Shown: positions 26,276 to 34,306, counted from the first letter of the stretch. The stretch: 64,000 nucleotides of DNA from a virus (IMGVR_UViG_3300047318_000369:1-64000), one strand, 5' to 3'. Program-made: numbers and translations. Notes: generated from the letters alone by a model not told the origin.

Positions 26276-26887
26276 TCAGTTCTCCTCGCCGGAGCCGTTG
26301 GCGGCGTAGTCCACGGCGGCCCCCTGTGCGCCACCGATCGTCTCCGGGGTGGCCAACAGCACCCAGTTGCTCGCCCAGCCGGTCCGGTCTGCGTTCCAGC
26401 AGCGGCCGATCAGCGCGTACTCGGTGCCGCCCGCGCTGTTGCCGACGGCGAGCACCTGCCCCCACTTGCCGACCTCGCTGCGGAGGACGCTGTCTGTCAG
26501 CTTGTCGTAGGCGTCCCAGAGCTTGGGGAAAACCTTGGCGCGGAGTTCGGTGGCGTCGTAGGCGGTCAGGATGGACAAGGTGGTCTCCTGGTTCTGGTGG
26601 GGCTTCTTCTCGTGGTTGCGCATGCTGGCGGGGGCGCCGACGTAGCCGCAGCCGCGCGGGCACGTCTCCCAGCTTCCCGCCTCGACGGCCGCCTGGGTCA
26701 CGGACTCGTCCGGGCCGAAGCCGTGCTCGGCGAGCAGTCGGGGCACGGACGCCTCGTAGCGGACGGCCATCAACGCGGCCTCCGCCACCTTGTCGTGGCC
26801 CTGGGCGAAGAAGCGGCCGATGCCGATCTCCCTGCCGCAGCCGCACCAGCAGAAGCCATTCGGGATCAGGCGGTTGTTGTTCGTCAT
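26276..26887 (-). CDS. Cys-rich putative metal-binding protein
   Basis: 203 residues. Start FCWCGCGREIGIGRFFAQGHD, with clustered Cys and a His, then CPRGCGYVGAPASMRNHEKK, a C2H2-like finger. The C-terminal half is a small alpha/beta domain. The N-terminal pattern recurs in uncharacterised actinobacterial proteins. It sits in the same leftward operon as the membrane protein at 26043. DNA or RNA binding is possible but not shown. Confidence 0.65.
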   Translation of the reverse strand: MTNNNRLIPNGFCWCGCGREIGIGRFFAQGHDKVAEAALMAVRYEASVPRLLAEHGFGPDESVTQAAVEAGSWETCPRGCGYVGAPASMRNHEKKPHQNQETTLSILTAYDATELRAKVFPKLWDAYDKLTDSVLRSEVGKWGQVLAVGNSAGGTEYALIGRCWNADRTGWASNWVLLATPETIGGAQGAAVDYAANGSGEEN

Positions 26888-26898
26888 GTCTGGCCGCC

Positions 26899-27108
26899 TC
26901 AGAGCTTGTTGGACTGGACGTCGAAGGCGATGACCGCGCCACGCACACTGCTGGGGTAGTCGCGCTCGATCTCCTGGCGGATCCTGTTGAACAGGTCGAT
27001 ACGCGTCTCTCCTCGCTCCGGTGTCGTCAGGCCCTGGTAGCTGCCGATGGAGTTGCTCGGCTCCTGGATGACCATCAGCCAGAAGTGGCTTCCTTGCTTG
27101 TTCGTCAT
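26899..27108 (-). CDS. Small protein, leaderless mRNA
   Basis: 69 residues, starting MTNKQGSHFWLMVIQEP and ending AVIAFDVQSNKL. The middle, RIDLFNRIRQEIERDYP, is helical. The -10-like TACCTT (27120-27115) ends six bases before the ATG, so the transcript probably starts on the A of the start codon. First gene of the leftward operon. No family recognised. Confidence 0.6.
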   Translation of the reverse strand: MTNKQGSHFWLMVIQEPSNSIGSYQGLTTPERGETRIDLFNRIRQEIERDYPSSVRGAVIAFDVQSNKL

Positions 27109-27114
27109 GAACCC

Positions 27115-27142
27115 AAGGTAGCAAGTCTTGGGATGTGGTCAA
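27115..27142 (-). promoter_or_regulatory. Leftward promoter, leaderless start
   Basis: On the minus strand TTGACC (27142-27137), a 16-base spacer and TACCTT (27120-27115) form a good -35/-10 pair, six bases before ATG 27108. A 7-base inverted repeat (TAGCAAG at 27118 and CTTGCTA near 27183-27189) flanks the region and could bind a regulator. Confidence 0.65.
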
Positions 27143-27252
27143 GGGTGAATGTCAAGACTGAAGTGAGGAGTAGCGCATAACGTCTTGCTATGTGCGGGGA
27201 GTTGATCTCCCATCAGCCCGTCGATCCCGAGACGTTACCCACGGTAGCCCGG

Positions 27253-27258
27253 TATAAT
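27253..27258 (+). promoter_or_regulatory. Rightward -10 TATAAT
   Basis: A perfect TATAAT lies 34 bases before GTG 27292; no good -35 is seen at 16-18 bases. It is the likely promoter for the unknown gene and recombinase that follow. Confidence 0.5.
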
Positions 27259-27291
27259 TTCCCATATACAAGCCTACTTTGAGGGGGAGTC

Positions 27292-27714
27292 GTGAGCGGT
27301 AAAACGGTGGTGCGGGATGCCCGCCGCTGGTGGGTGGTTGGCTGTGACGGATCGATGCTGCACTTCTATGAAGCGCCGACCAGCCGCAGTGCGGTCGCGG
27401 CATTCAGGGCCAACCTGGTCGAGATGGAGCGTGGATCTGGCGTCAGCATTCGCGACGCACAGTTCATCGTGCGCGGGCTCCAGCCGCACGTCGTCGAGGG
27501 ACCCCTGACGACGCAACAGGCATACGAGCTGGACCTCGGCTGGACGTGGGCCATTTGCTGGGCGGACGGATTCCACGGAACCTCAGTGTCTCCCGTCGGC
27601 CCGATTGACCGCGCAACTGCCGCGTCTCGGCTCGGCGAGCAGACCACGGCGCGACTGGAACGCTCCGCGCGGGTGCGGTACGGCCTCGACCTGATAGGCG
27701 GCAAGGCTGCATGA
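27292..27714 (+). CDS. Hypothetical protein upstream of recombinase
   Basis: 140 residues with a strong GAGGGGGAG before GTG 27292. Segments include RDARRWWVVGCDGSMLHFYEA (in part) and LDLGWTWAICWADGFHG, a Trp-rich alpha/beta protein. It overlaps the recombinase start by 4 bases, so the two are likely co-translated; a partner role (for example a directionality factor) is possible but there is no recognised fold. Confidence 0.6.
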   Translation: MSGKTVVRDARRWWVVGCDGSMLHFYEAPTSRSAVAAFRANLVEMERGSGVSIRDAQFIVRGLQPHVVEGPLTTQQAYELDLGWTWAICWADGFHGTSVSPVGPIDRATAASRLGEQTTARLERSARVRYGLDLIGGKAA

Positions 27715-28853
27715 ACGAATCCGACGAGGTGGTCGACGCCGAACTGGTGGACGACGACCACCTCCCCGCCCGGGTCGAACCCAGCCCCGCCGCCCGGCCG
27801 CTGGTCGACAGGCACACAGTGCTCGCACCCGGCGAACTGCTCGCCCTCGCAGGCGACGGCCCGACGTACACCGAGGCCGACTTCTACATCTCGCAGGACA
27901 CTGCCGACCGAGCCGCACGCGCCAAATCCGAGAACACCCGCCGAAACCGCGACTACACCGTCGAACGCTTCCAGACGTGGTGCCAGCAGCAAGGCCGAGT
28001 CGCGCAGCCGTGCACCACCGCCACCTACACCGAATACGGCGCCCACCTCATCCGCCAAGGCCTCAAAGCCACCAGCATCAGCGCCTACATGAGCCACATC
28101 CGCATGTGGCAGCCCGTCGGCCAACGTCCCGACGCCACCCGCTTCCGCGACCAGCTCGCCACCTACCGGCGCGAACAGCCGCGCACCAACCGAAAGAAGC
28201 AGTCCGAGCCGATCCGGCTGCCCGACCTGATGGCCATGCTCGCCACCTGCGACCGCAGCCCCGCCGGACTCCGCGACGCCGCCCTGCTCGCCTGCGGATA
28301 CGGAACCCTCGCCCGCCGCATCGAACTCGCCGACCTCCTCATCGAAGACCTCACCATCAGCGACAAGCGGATCGTCGTCGACTTCATCATCGACAAGACC
28401 CACCAAGACGGCGACCTCCCACCGACCCCCATCCCTGACCGGCCCGACATCAAGCCCGTACAGCGGCTGCGCGACTGGCTGGCGACGCTCGCCAAGCTCG
28501 GTGCCACCACCGGACCCGTATTCCGTGCGCTCACCTCCGGCGGCACACTCCAGACCCGCACCCTCGCCACAGAACGCGGCGACCACATGACCGGCGACGC
28601 CATCAACGCCATCGTCAAGAAGCGGGCCATCGCCGCCGGACTGGAGAACGCGGCCAAGATGACCGCCCACGGCCTCCGCGCCGGACCCACCACCGACCTC
28701 CGCAAGGCAGGCGTCACCGGCAAGCGCCTGAACAGGGCGGGCCGATGGGCAGACGACTCCCGCATGCCCGAGGTCGTCTACGTGCGCTACGGGGAGGACG
28801 AAGAAGGCGATGCCCTGTCAGCGATCCCCGTGTACGAGGAGACCACCGAGTAG
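27711..28853 (+). CDS. Tyrosine recombinase 1
   Basis: 380 residues. Acidic N-terminal extension (about 50 residues), a core-binding helical domain (NTRRNRDYTVERFQTWC), then the catalytic domain. Visible catalytic boxes are GTLARRIELADL (Arg), TAHGLRAG (His-x-x-Arg) and GRWADDSRMPEVVYVRY (Trp/His position and nucleophile Tyr). This looks like a complete Cre/Xer-type recombinase, distinct from the integrase at 32008. Role: integration, multimer resolution or an acquired element. Confidence 0.85.
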   Translation: MNESDEVVDAELVDDDHLPARVEPSPAARPLVDRHTVLAPGELLALAGDGPTYTEADFYISQDTADRAARAKSENTRRNRDYTVERFQTWCQQQGRVAQPCTTATYTEYGAHLIRQGLKATSISAYMSHIRMWQPVGQRPDATRFRDQLATYRREQPRTNRKKQSEPIRLPDLMAMLATCDRSPAGLRDAALLACGYGTLARRIELADLLIEDLTISDKRIVVDFIIDKTHQDGDLPPTPIPDRPDIKPVQRLRDWLATLAKLGATTGPVFRALTSGGTLQTRTLATERGDHMTGDAINAIVKKRAIAAGLENAAKMTAHGLRAGPTTDLRKAGVTGKRLNRAGRWADDSRMPEVVYVRYGEDEEGDALSAIPVYEETTE

Positions 28854-28879
28854 GCCCCGCCCCGTGCCACACTGGCCGT

Positions 28880-28913
28880 GCCCCTGCCGCGCATCCCCCG
28901 TCGCGACAGGGGC
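28880..28913. terminator. Hairpin between convergent genes
   Basis: GCCCCTG (28880-28886) pairs with CAGGGGC (28907-28913), with an inner CGCG/CGCG pairing. It separates recombinase 1 from the convergent gene at 28921. Confidence 0.65.
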
Positions 28914-28920
28914 TCAGTCG

Positions 28921-29118
28921 TCACCGCCCCCACGGCCGCCGCTCGTCGCCCTGCGCCTGCCTCTCGGCGCCGACCCGACGCCAGCACCCCACGGCCCCCG
29001 CCCCGAGCGCGATGACGATGACCAGCTCAACCGGATCCCCGTGCCCAACGACGCTCATGACGCCGCCGATGGTGAGCGCGGTCAGGAGCAGGGCGAGCAG
29101 CAGCCAGACGAATTTCAC
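28921..29118 (-). CDS. Small membrane protein
   Basis: 65 residues with two hydrophobic segments (KFVWLLLALLLTALTIGGVM and PVELVIVIALGAGAVGC) and a short charged tail. GTG start at 29118 behind GGGGGTCCC. Function unknown. Confidence 0.55.
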   Translation of the reverse strand: MKFVWLLLALLLTALTIGGVMSVVGHGDPVELVIVIALGAGAVGCWRRVGAERQAQGDERRPWGR

Positions 29119-29146
29119 GGGACCCCCAAGTGGTGAGGGTGGGAAT

Positions 29147-29356
29147 CTAGCGGACGAGGCATGAGTTTTCCCGGCCGCGTTCTGCCAGACTGATGGTGCG
29201 ATCGTCGTCTGCTCGTGGGAAACCCGAGCGCCCGGTGTCCCCGGGTCTTAGCCGACGGCGCAGTCTGGTCGGCACGCCGGTAAGGGCCAGGTACAGGAGC
29301 GTGAACACAATCCTGGCCACCAGCACACCGCCTGGCGCCAACCGGGCACGGGACAT
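29147..29356 (-). CDS. Small membrane-associated protein
   Basis: 69 residues; one hydrophobic segment (GVLVARIVFTLLYLALTGV) then an Arg-rich tail. ATG 29356 follows GGGAGCACTC. It lies alone between hairpins. Weak case. Confidence 0.4.
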   Translation of the reverse strand: MSRARLAPGGVLVARIVFTLLYLALTGVPTRLRRRLRPGDTGRSGFPRADDDRTISLAERGRENSCLVR

Positions 29357-29373
29357 CTGCTGAGTGCTCCCTT

Positions 29374-29408
29374 GAACGCCCGGCCGGGCTGATACCGGCC
29401 GGGCGTTC
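29374..29408. terminator. 14-bp perfect hairpin
   Basis: GAACGCCCGGCCGG (29374-29387) pairs exactly with 29395-29408. It can terminate leftward transcription entering from 29539, and is one of the most stable hairpins in the window. Confidence 0.75.
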
Positions 29409-29538
29409 GTGTGCGCCGGCTAGTACTCGCTGAGCCCCGCGTTGTCGGCGACGCCCCGTAGCATGGCCAGCATCCATCTTTGGTGGCTATTCGAATGACG
29501 CCTCGTCCGGTACAGCGCCCGGGCGGGGCGTCGCGCTG

Positions 29539-29748
29539 TCAGCCCTCCCCGTGCCGCACGGCCTTCTTGAGCCCCATCTCGACGTCGATCCGCGCCACCG
29601 GGTTGCCCGCCTCTTTCGCCTGCTGGACGAACTCGTCGATGCCTTGATGCACGGCCTGCGCGGTGTCGACGGTCAACGCTCCGGCCTGGATCTCCTCCCA
29701 GGCGCGGGCTTCGAGGGCGAGCAGGTCGGGAGGGAAGTCGATGGTCAC
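29539..29748 (-). CDS. Small helical protein
   Basis: 69 residues, GTG start at 29748, sequence IDFPPDLLALEARAWEEI then VHQGIDEFVQQAKEAG, almost wholly helical and acidic. Typical of small actinomycete phage or host genes near repressors. No function recognised. Confidence 0.55.
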   Translation of the reverse strand: MTIDFPPDLLALEARAWEEIQAGALTVDTAQAVHQGIDEFVQQAKEAGNPVARIDVEMGLKKAVRHGEG

Positions 29749-29852
29749 CGGGGGATCCTACGTCGAACATGAAAGCGCCCCCGGGCACCACCCCGAGGGC
29801 ATGTCGCGTGGACCCACCAGGGCGCCGTCAACCCTGCCAGCGTACCGGCGCC

Positions 29853-30032
29853 CTACGCCGCCTCGGTTACATCCCCGCGCTCGACCTGACGCAGCTCGGC
29901 CAGCAGCAGCCGGTACTTCTCCCGCTGCTCGTCCGTCAGCCGCGCATCCCGATGCGTGAAAAGGGCACGGATCTCCTCGTTCACCACAGCGGCAGGGCGT
30001 AGAGAGCCCGGAGTGGGGGGAGGTGGGGGCAT
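29853..30032 (-). CDS. Short protein (59 aa)
   Basis: 59 residues from ATG 30032: a Pro-rich start, then VVNEEIRALFTHRDARLTD and a helical EQREKYRLLLAELRQVER. Codon third positions are mostly G/C, which supports coding. An internal GTG at 29987 is an alternative start that drops the Pro-rich part. Function unknown. Confidence 0.5.
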   Translation of the reverse strand: MPPPPPTPGSLRPAAVVNEEIRALFTHRDARLTDEQREKYRLLLAELRQVERGDVTEAA

Positions 30033-30097
30033 GGTCTGATCCTACCGAGGACCACTGTCAGAGCGTCTGTTCGGGCGGCTCTGCCATGCTGTACGGC

Positions 30098-30310
30098 ATG
30101 AGCGCCGACACCTACAAGGCCCGCTACTGGCGGTACTCCAAGCGGTACGAGGAAGAGTGCCCCACGCTCGACGAGGCGGTCACCTTCCTCGCCTACGGCT
30201 GCATGGACACCGGCGCGTGCGCAGCGGCCGACGTCGTCAGCCCCGACGGAACAGTCGTCCTGGAGGGCGAGGAACTGTTTCAGCGCATGTTCGCCCTACT
30301 CGACGACTGA
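30098..30310 (+). CDS. Hypothetical acidic protein
   Basis: 70 residues from ATG 30098 (an ATG at 30086 is also possible). Contains YKARYWRYSKRYEEECPTLD and a C-terminal VVLEGEELFQRMFALLDD. It overlaps the 3' end of the convergent GntR gene by 15 bases. Function unknown. Confidence 0.5.
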   Translation: MSADTYKARYWRYSKRYEEECPTLDEAVTFLAYGCMDTGACAAADVVSPDGTVVLEGEELFQRMFALLDD

Positions 30311-30574
30311 TCCGCCCTCCGGCGGCTGTCGGGCGACGAACGATCCGAGCCCCGGTTCCGTGTAGATGAGCCCTTCGTCCCTCAGCCCGCCGTGCACCTT
30401 CTGCGCTGTCGCCTGGGCGATGCCGAACTCGGCACTCAACTGGATGACCGAGGGCACGCGCGTGCGGGGCGGATAGGTGCCATCGGCAATCCGCTGCCGG
30501 ATCACCGCAGCTACCTGCTTCCACCTGGGCACATCCGCCTCGAATTCGATCACACCGTCAACGTGACACGCCAT
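30296..30574 (-). CDS. GntR-family transcriptional regulator
   Basis: 92 residues. EADVPRWKQVAAVIRQRIADG, then PSVIQLSAEFGIAQATAQKVHGGL and GLGSFVARQPP make a complete GntR winged helix-turn-helix, but there is no ligand domain, as in small actinomycete GntR proteins. Start ATG 30574 was chosen as it begins just before the domain. A perfect palindrome lies about 35 bases upstream. Confidence 0.75.
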   Translation of the reverse strand: MACHVDGVIEFEADVPRWKQVAAVIRQRIADGTYPPRTRVPSVIQLSAEFGIAQATAQKVHGGLRDEGLIYTEPGLGSFVARQPPEGGSVVE

Positions 30575-30609
30575 CCCATGCCACGCGAGCTGTCGCATAC
30601 GAGGCACGG

Positions 30610-30623
30610 CATAGCATGCTATG
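30610..30623. promoter_or_regulatory. Palindrome CATAGCATGCTATG, candidate GntR operator
   Basis: A perfect 14-base palindrome between the divergent GntR gene and the gene at 30703. It is A/T-rich compared with its surroundings and lies where a promoter would be expected; autoregulation by the GntR protein is inferred. Confidence 0.5.
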
Positions 30624-30702
30624 GCTAAGCTGCTGAAACGAAGCCCCCGCGACCGCTCGCACGGCAGTCCGGGGGCGTGGACGACACCGCAGGAGCGCCG
30701 CC

Positions 30703-30933
30703 ATGGAAGAGCGTAGAGACGGACCACCCGAGCCGGTAACCCGGCCGCCCGTCATAGCCTCCGGCGCCGGGACGCTCAGCCCCCTCCAGCAGGCCTACAG
30801 CGCCTACGTCACCCACGCCACCGGCTGCGACGACTGCCGGGACATCGACAGTGCGGCGTGCGAGACCGCGGGGGAGCTGTGGCGGGCCTATCAGGCGACA
30901 GGTGATGAGGCGTACCGGCAGATGCCCCGCTGA
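30703..30933 (+). CDS. Small Cys-containing protein
   Basis: 76 residues with CAGGAGCGCC before ATG 30703. LSPLQQAYSAYVTHATGCDDCRDIDSAAC (in part) gives a CxxC plus a third Cys within a helical region, suggesting metal or redox chemistry. Similar short proteins are common in Streptomyces. No function assigned. Confidence 0.6.
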   Translation: MEERRDGPPEPVTRPPVIASGAGTLSPLQQAYSAYVTHATGCDDCRDIDSAACETAGELWRAYQATGDEAYRQMPR

Positions 30934-31152
30934 TCGCCCGGCCGCCGCCCAGACCCCGCGGCGGTACGGGTCGCACGGGGTGCGAACCGGAACGCTCTGG
31001 CCAGAGGGTCGCGGTGGGCTAGATGTTCACATGGGGCGTACAGATTCCACGCAGATATATGCAGTGGGCACACTTCCCTTACCGTGGGTTTACCTGTTGA
31101 CTCGAATTCAGCAACGCCGTGCAGCCCAGACCCCGCCGCGCGTCCCCGCAGG

Positions 31153-31392
31153 TCAATTGAGAAGGTCAGTGACGTGGACGCGAAGCGCCTGTGCAAGCAG
31201 CAGCAGGTCGGCATACCGGGGATCGGTGACCGCGTTCTCGTACCGCTGCACGGTCCGCCGCTCGACGCCCATCCGGTCGGCTAACTGCTCCTGGGAGAGT
31301 TCGGCGGCGCGGCGGAGGTCGGCGATGCGGTTACCGAGCTGGCGTTGGCGCTGGCGGATCCAGTCAGGTCTGACGTTGCGGCGGGCTGGCAC
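31153..31392 (-). CDS. XRE-family helix-turn-helix protein
   Basis: 79 residues, GTG start at 31392. RIADLRRAAELSQEQLADRMG, then RRTVQRYENAVTDPRYADL, is a Cro/C1-type helix-turn-helix filling the protein. It lies 600 bases from the integrase, on the same strand as the repressor. Could be a host-derived or phage regulator; no ligand domain. Confidence 0.75.
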   Translation of the reverse strand: MPARRNVRPDWIRQRQRQLGNRIADLRRAAELSQEQLADRMGVERRTVQRYENAVTDPRYADLLLLAQALRVHVTDLLN

Positions 31393-31526
31393 CCGGCAAA
31401 CGGTCTCGGCCAGGTGATCTTGCGTCAGTACCTAAACTGTCGCTTCCGACCCTCGTGTACACATGCAGCCTTGCGGGTGTGGCATATGCCGCAGGGCTCG
31501 ATGTAGTGTCCTAGATTCGAACAGGT

Positions 31527-31546
31527 GTTCACTCGAAAGAGTGAAC
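31527..31546. promoter_or_regulatory. Inverted repeat GTTCACTC-N4-GAGTGAAC
   Basis: A perfect 8-base inverted repeat with a GAAA spacer, about 135 bases upstream of the divergent XRE gene start. Its size and symmetry suit a dimeric repressor. The half-site core GTTCAC recurs once near 31024. Confidence 0.5.
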
Positions 31547-31907
31547 AACCGCATTGACCTGCAACCGTTAGGCAATACGGAAGGTCAGGCACCCAGGAAC
31601 GTGCCGGGCCCCGTCGACTGGAGCTAGCCCCCCCTCGTTGACGGACCCGGCACTCGGGGCGGCCCCCCGCACCCTCGCCAGCGTGGGGCGCGGGGGGTCG
31701 CCTGCATCATCTGACGTGCATCAATGAGTAGATCACTTAGGGGATCGATAGGGGATGACACAGACGCCTAGCAAGGATCTCCGAAGGTTCCGCCAAGGAA
31801 CTGCCACGGCGAAAGACGGCCCCGCCCACTCCTCGTCGAGGCCGTGATCTGCGAATATGCACACTCGCCGACTGGTCAGCGCGCTGGTGCAGTAGGGCCC
31901 TTCAGCT

Positions 31908-31936
31908 AACGGGTGTCTCGATTTGAGACACCCGTT
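31908..31936. terminator. 12-bp hairpin, bidirectional terminator
   Basis: AACGGGTGTCTC and GAGACACCCGTT pair around GATTT, with a T after the stem on the plus strand. It lies about 70 bases beyond the integrase stop on the leftward strand and likely ends that transcript. Confidence 0.75.
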
Positions 31937-32007
31937 TCAGCCTGGCTTGCCTTATGCAGGGCGGTTCGAGGCGCCCGACGGAGATCATTTAGGAGAGATT
32001 CCGGAGA

Positions 32008-33234
32008 TCAACTCTCCCAGACATCCCGCCACCCCAGACTCCCCAGCGCCCTTACGAACAGCTCCTGCAGGCCATCCAGCCGCTCCTGCCGCATCGGCGG
32101 CGTCGCATGCTGGTAAGTGCCCTTGATGCCAGGGTACTTGTGCCCCGCCTGCTCGAACGCCAACACTGCCTTCACCCCGATCTGCGCCTGGTAGGTGTCG
32201 TGCGAGTGTCGGAGATCCCGCAGTGTCAGCCCCGGCTTGATCGGCTCCCACGCATCGGTACGGCCGTCCGCCACCTTGCGGATAAGTTCGGTCAACGTTC
32301 CCCGCGGCCACCAGCTGCCGTCCTTGCGCGCGAAGACGAAGTCGTGCGGCCACTGGGTCAGGCGCGCTTCCAGCAGGGAGGCCAGGAACGGCGGAACGTC
32401 GATATCGCGGGCACTCTGCGCATTCTTCGTGGGCTCCACCCCGCGGAACCTGATGCGCCGGCCGTCGTCGCCGTACTTGTAGTACTCGACGAGCGCGCCT
32501 GCGTCTTTGTCGATGCGCACGATGGGACAGGTGAACACACCGTCGTCGTGCCGCTGCCTGCGCTCCAGGAGGGTGTTGTGCCGGCGCAGCCCCAAGGCCT
32601 CCTCCACCCGGAGCCCGAGGAAGCCGATCGACAGCACGAGCATCCCGTCGATCGGCCCCATCCGCCGCGCCATCTGCAGTACTTCCTCGGGGCGCGCCCA
32701 CATCTCTTCGTGCTCGGTCTTGCGCTTCTTCGCCGCCTCTGCGGGCAGGCCGGTCAGGCGGCGCCCCTGAAGCGGGTTGACGGCCAGACAGCGTGCGTCG
32801 ACGGCACCCATGAGGATCTGCGACATGAGCCTCACGCATATCTTCGTCGTGACGTGAGCGCACGTCAGGCTGCGGGCCCACGCCTCTATTTCGAACCAGG
32901 TGATGGCGGCCAGCGGAACGTTCTCCCAGCGCGGCAGGACGGTCTGCGTCAGCCGTTCGCGCCGGTTCATGACGGTCTGGCCACGCGGCCTCTGGGCGGC
33001 CATCCACTCCTCGGCGAACTCGCCGAACGTCTTGCGTGAGAGCGCGGGGTCGATCCACCGGCCGGCCCGCATGGCGGCCTCCTGCTCCTCGCCCCACTTC
33101 TCCGCGGTCCCCTTGGTGGGGAATCCGGGCTCGCTGCCCCACGTGCCGTCAGGTTTCTTGTACCTGGCACGCCAGGTGTACTTGGTGGTCCTCTTCCCGT
33201 CCCTGACCTTGTGGACCTTCTCGGCGTAGGCCAT
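32008..33234 (-). CDS. int: Tyrosine integrase 2
   Basis: 408 residues. N-terminal AP2-like arm-binding domain (RARYKKPDGTWGS, then FPTKGTAEKWGEE), SAM-like core-binding domain (TFGEFAEEWMAAQ) and catalytic domain. The active-site boxes are GLRVEEALGL (Arg), LTLRDLRHSH (His-x-x-Arg), EQAGHKYPGIKGTYQH (His and Tyr). This is a standard actinophage tyrosine integrase beside the repressor, so it is the more likely enzyme for prophage integration. Confidence 0.92.
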   Translation of the reverse strand: MAYAEKVHKVRDGKRTTKYTWRARYKKPDGTWGSEPGFPTKGTAEKWGEEQEAAMRAGRWIDPALSRKTFGEFAEEWMAAQRPRGQTVMNRRERLTQTVLPRWENVPLAAITWFEIEAWARSLTCAHVTTKICVRLMSQILMGAVDARCLAVNPLQGRRLTGLPAEAAKKRKTEHEEMWARPEEVLQMARRMGPIDGMLVLSIGFLGLRVEEALGLRRHNTLLERRQRHDDGVFTCPIVRIDKDAGALVEYYKYGDDGRRIRFRGVEPTKNAQSARDIDVPPFLASLLEARLTQWPHDFVFARKDGSWWPRGTLTELIRKVADGRTDAWEPIKPGLTLRDLRHSHDTYQAQIGVKAVLAFEQAGHKYPGIKGTYQHATPPMRQERLDGLQELFVRALGSLGWRDVWES

Positions 33235-33255
33235 GGTGCCCCCTCGCGCGCTCGG

Positions 33256-33660
33256 CTACTCGGCGCCGGTTTCGCCGTCGTGGTAGCCCTTGGGTACACG
33301 CTGCCAGTACGGAGATCGCTCAGTGTCGAGATGGCCGAGGAAGTCGCCGGCGCGCTGGCTGAGGATCGACGAGTCGATGGTGTATGTGATCGCGTCGGGG
33401 CCGTCGTCGACCCCTATGGCGAAGGGGTCGGGCAGGTCGGGTACGCACATCCAGCGCACTGGGATGACGGGGCCGAGGGGTGATTCGGGAGGGCGGGGGG
33501 CCCAGCGTTGCGCCTGCTCGGTGAGGAGCTCGGCGAGCATCTTCGGCCCGTCTTCGCTGATGTCGTCCGCGTGGATTCTGAACAGGCAGCCGCCTTCGAG
33601 ATCCACGATCTCTGGCGCTATGTAGTCACCTTGGACGCGCTCAACTTCCATGACCCACAT
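33256..33660 (-). CDS. Hypothetical protein between integrase and repressor
   Basis: 134 residues from ATG 33660 (GGGGAATTGAGC upstream). Alpha/beta, with YIAPEIVDLEGGCLFRIHADD (in part) and YTIDSSILSQRAGDFLGHLD. It lies in the leftward lysogeny operon after the repressor. Function unknown; a role in maintaining lysogeny is possible. Confidence 0.6.
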   Translation of the reverse strand: MWVMEVERVQGDYIAPEIVDLEGGCLFRIHADDISEDGPKMLAELLTEQAQRWAPRPPESPLGPVIPVRWMCVPDLPDPFAIGVDDGPDAITYTIDSSILSQRAGDFLGHLDTERSPYWQRVPKGYHDGETGAE

Positions 33661-33759
33661 GCTCAATTCCCCGATCCGAGCAGTGCCCCCCCTCGGTGAC
33701 GGTCCGTGCATCGAAGCACAGTTTTGAGTCACCGTCGACCGTCTGGGACCGGATCAGGG

Positions 33760-34284
33760 TCAGGATTCTTGTGGGGTGTCTGATTCGCCGGGGATTGCCT
33801 GCAACTGGCGGCGCATCTTCCGCCACTTCTGCCAGAGCTCGTCGAGTTGCTCTTCGCTGAGATCCTCGGACCCCTTGAGGAGAACGATCAACCGGGTGTC
33901 GTCGTCGTTCTCGCCGCCGAGATTCACGACGGCGTGGTCGAGGGTCTTGCCGGAGCGGAGTTCCCGGTCGACGGCCGCCGGCAGGTCCGACTTAGGGTCG
34001 GCATCCCACTCGGAAACGGGCTGGGTGGCCGGTTCTGGCTCCTCGCCGCGCAGGATTCGGGCAGGGGAGTCCTCGGTCCAGCCGACGAGTCGAGCGTAGG
34101 CCCGCATAGTGCTGGTGACCTTGCCGTAGGGATTGCCATTGGGCTGCTTGCCCCGCTCGATGGCCTGGATGGGTGTGCGGGTCACAGACAGGCGTGTGGC
34201 GACCTCGACCTGCGTGAGGTCGGCCGCTTTGCGCGCTTCGGCGAACGCCGCACCCAGGCGTTCCCAGTCTCGCTCTGACTCCAT
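33760..34284 (-). CDS. XRE-family phage repressor
   Basis: 174 residues from ATG 34284, with GGGGAGAC upstream. WERLGAAFAEARKAADLTQVEVATRLSVTRTPIQAIERG (in part) is a Cro/C1 helix-turn-helix, then a linker and a C-terminal helical region (SEEQLDELWQKWRKMRRQL) instead of a LexA-type peptidase domain, so RecA-dependent self-cleavage is not expected. It is divergent from the early operon across an operator-rich gap and is the probable immunity repressor. Confidence 0.85.
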   Translation of the reverse strand: MESERDWERLGAAFAEARKAADLTQVEVATRLSVTRTPIQAIERGKQPNGNPYGKVTSTMRAYARLVGWTEDSPARILRGEEPEPATQPVSEWDADPKSDLPAAVDRELRSGKTLDHAVVNLGGENDDDTRLIVLLKGSEDLSEEQLDELWQKWRKMRRQLQAIPGESDTPQES

Positions 34285-34306
34285 GTCTCCCCATCTTGCC
34301 CTACCT

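Larger units (their letters stand above)
31393..32007. other. Intergenic region with inverted repeats; possible attP area
   Basis: 615 bases with no convincing gene. It holds the GTTCACTC inverted repeat (31527-31546), a long-range inverted repeat GTGCCGGG...CCCGGCAC (about 31603-31654), a C6/G6 hairpin near 31663-31697 and the 12-bp hairpin at 31908-31936. TTCGAAC-containing CCTAGATTCGAACAGG near 31511 recalls a tRNA T-arm, which many actinophage attP cores resemble, but it is not convincing. A 30-codon ORF from ATG 31756 is possible. Position next to the integrase makes this the most likely attP area. Confidence 0.5.

Noticed and set aside
29420-29791. A 123-codon minus frame covering the small helical protein at 29539
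   Set aside because: Arg/Gly-rich low complexity; the frame at 29539-29748 has ordinary amino-acid content and a plausible start.
31511-31526. A tRNA or a tRNA-derived attP core (CCTAGATTCGAACAGG)
   Set aside because: Only the TTCGAAC-like loop is present; no acceptor, D or anticodon arms could be drawn.
31756-31848. A 30-codon ORF with AGGGG upstream
   Set aside because: Too short and without any family or overlap to support it.
33760-34284. LexA/CI-type self-cleaving repressor
   Set aside because: No Ser/Lys peptidase motifs in the C-terminal part; only a helical region is visible.
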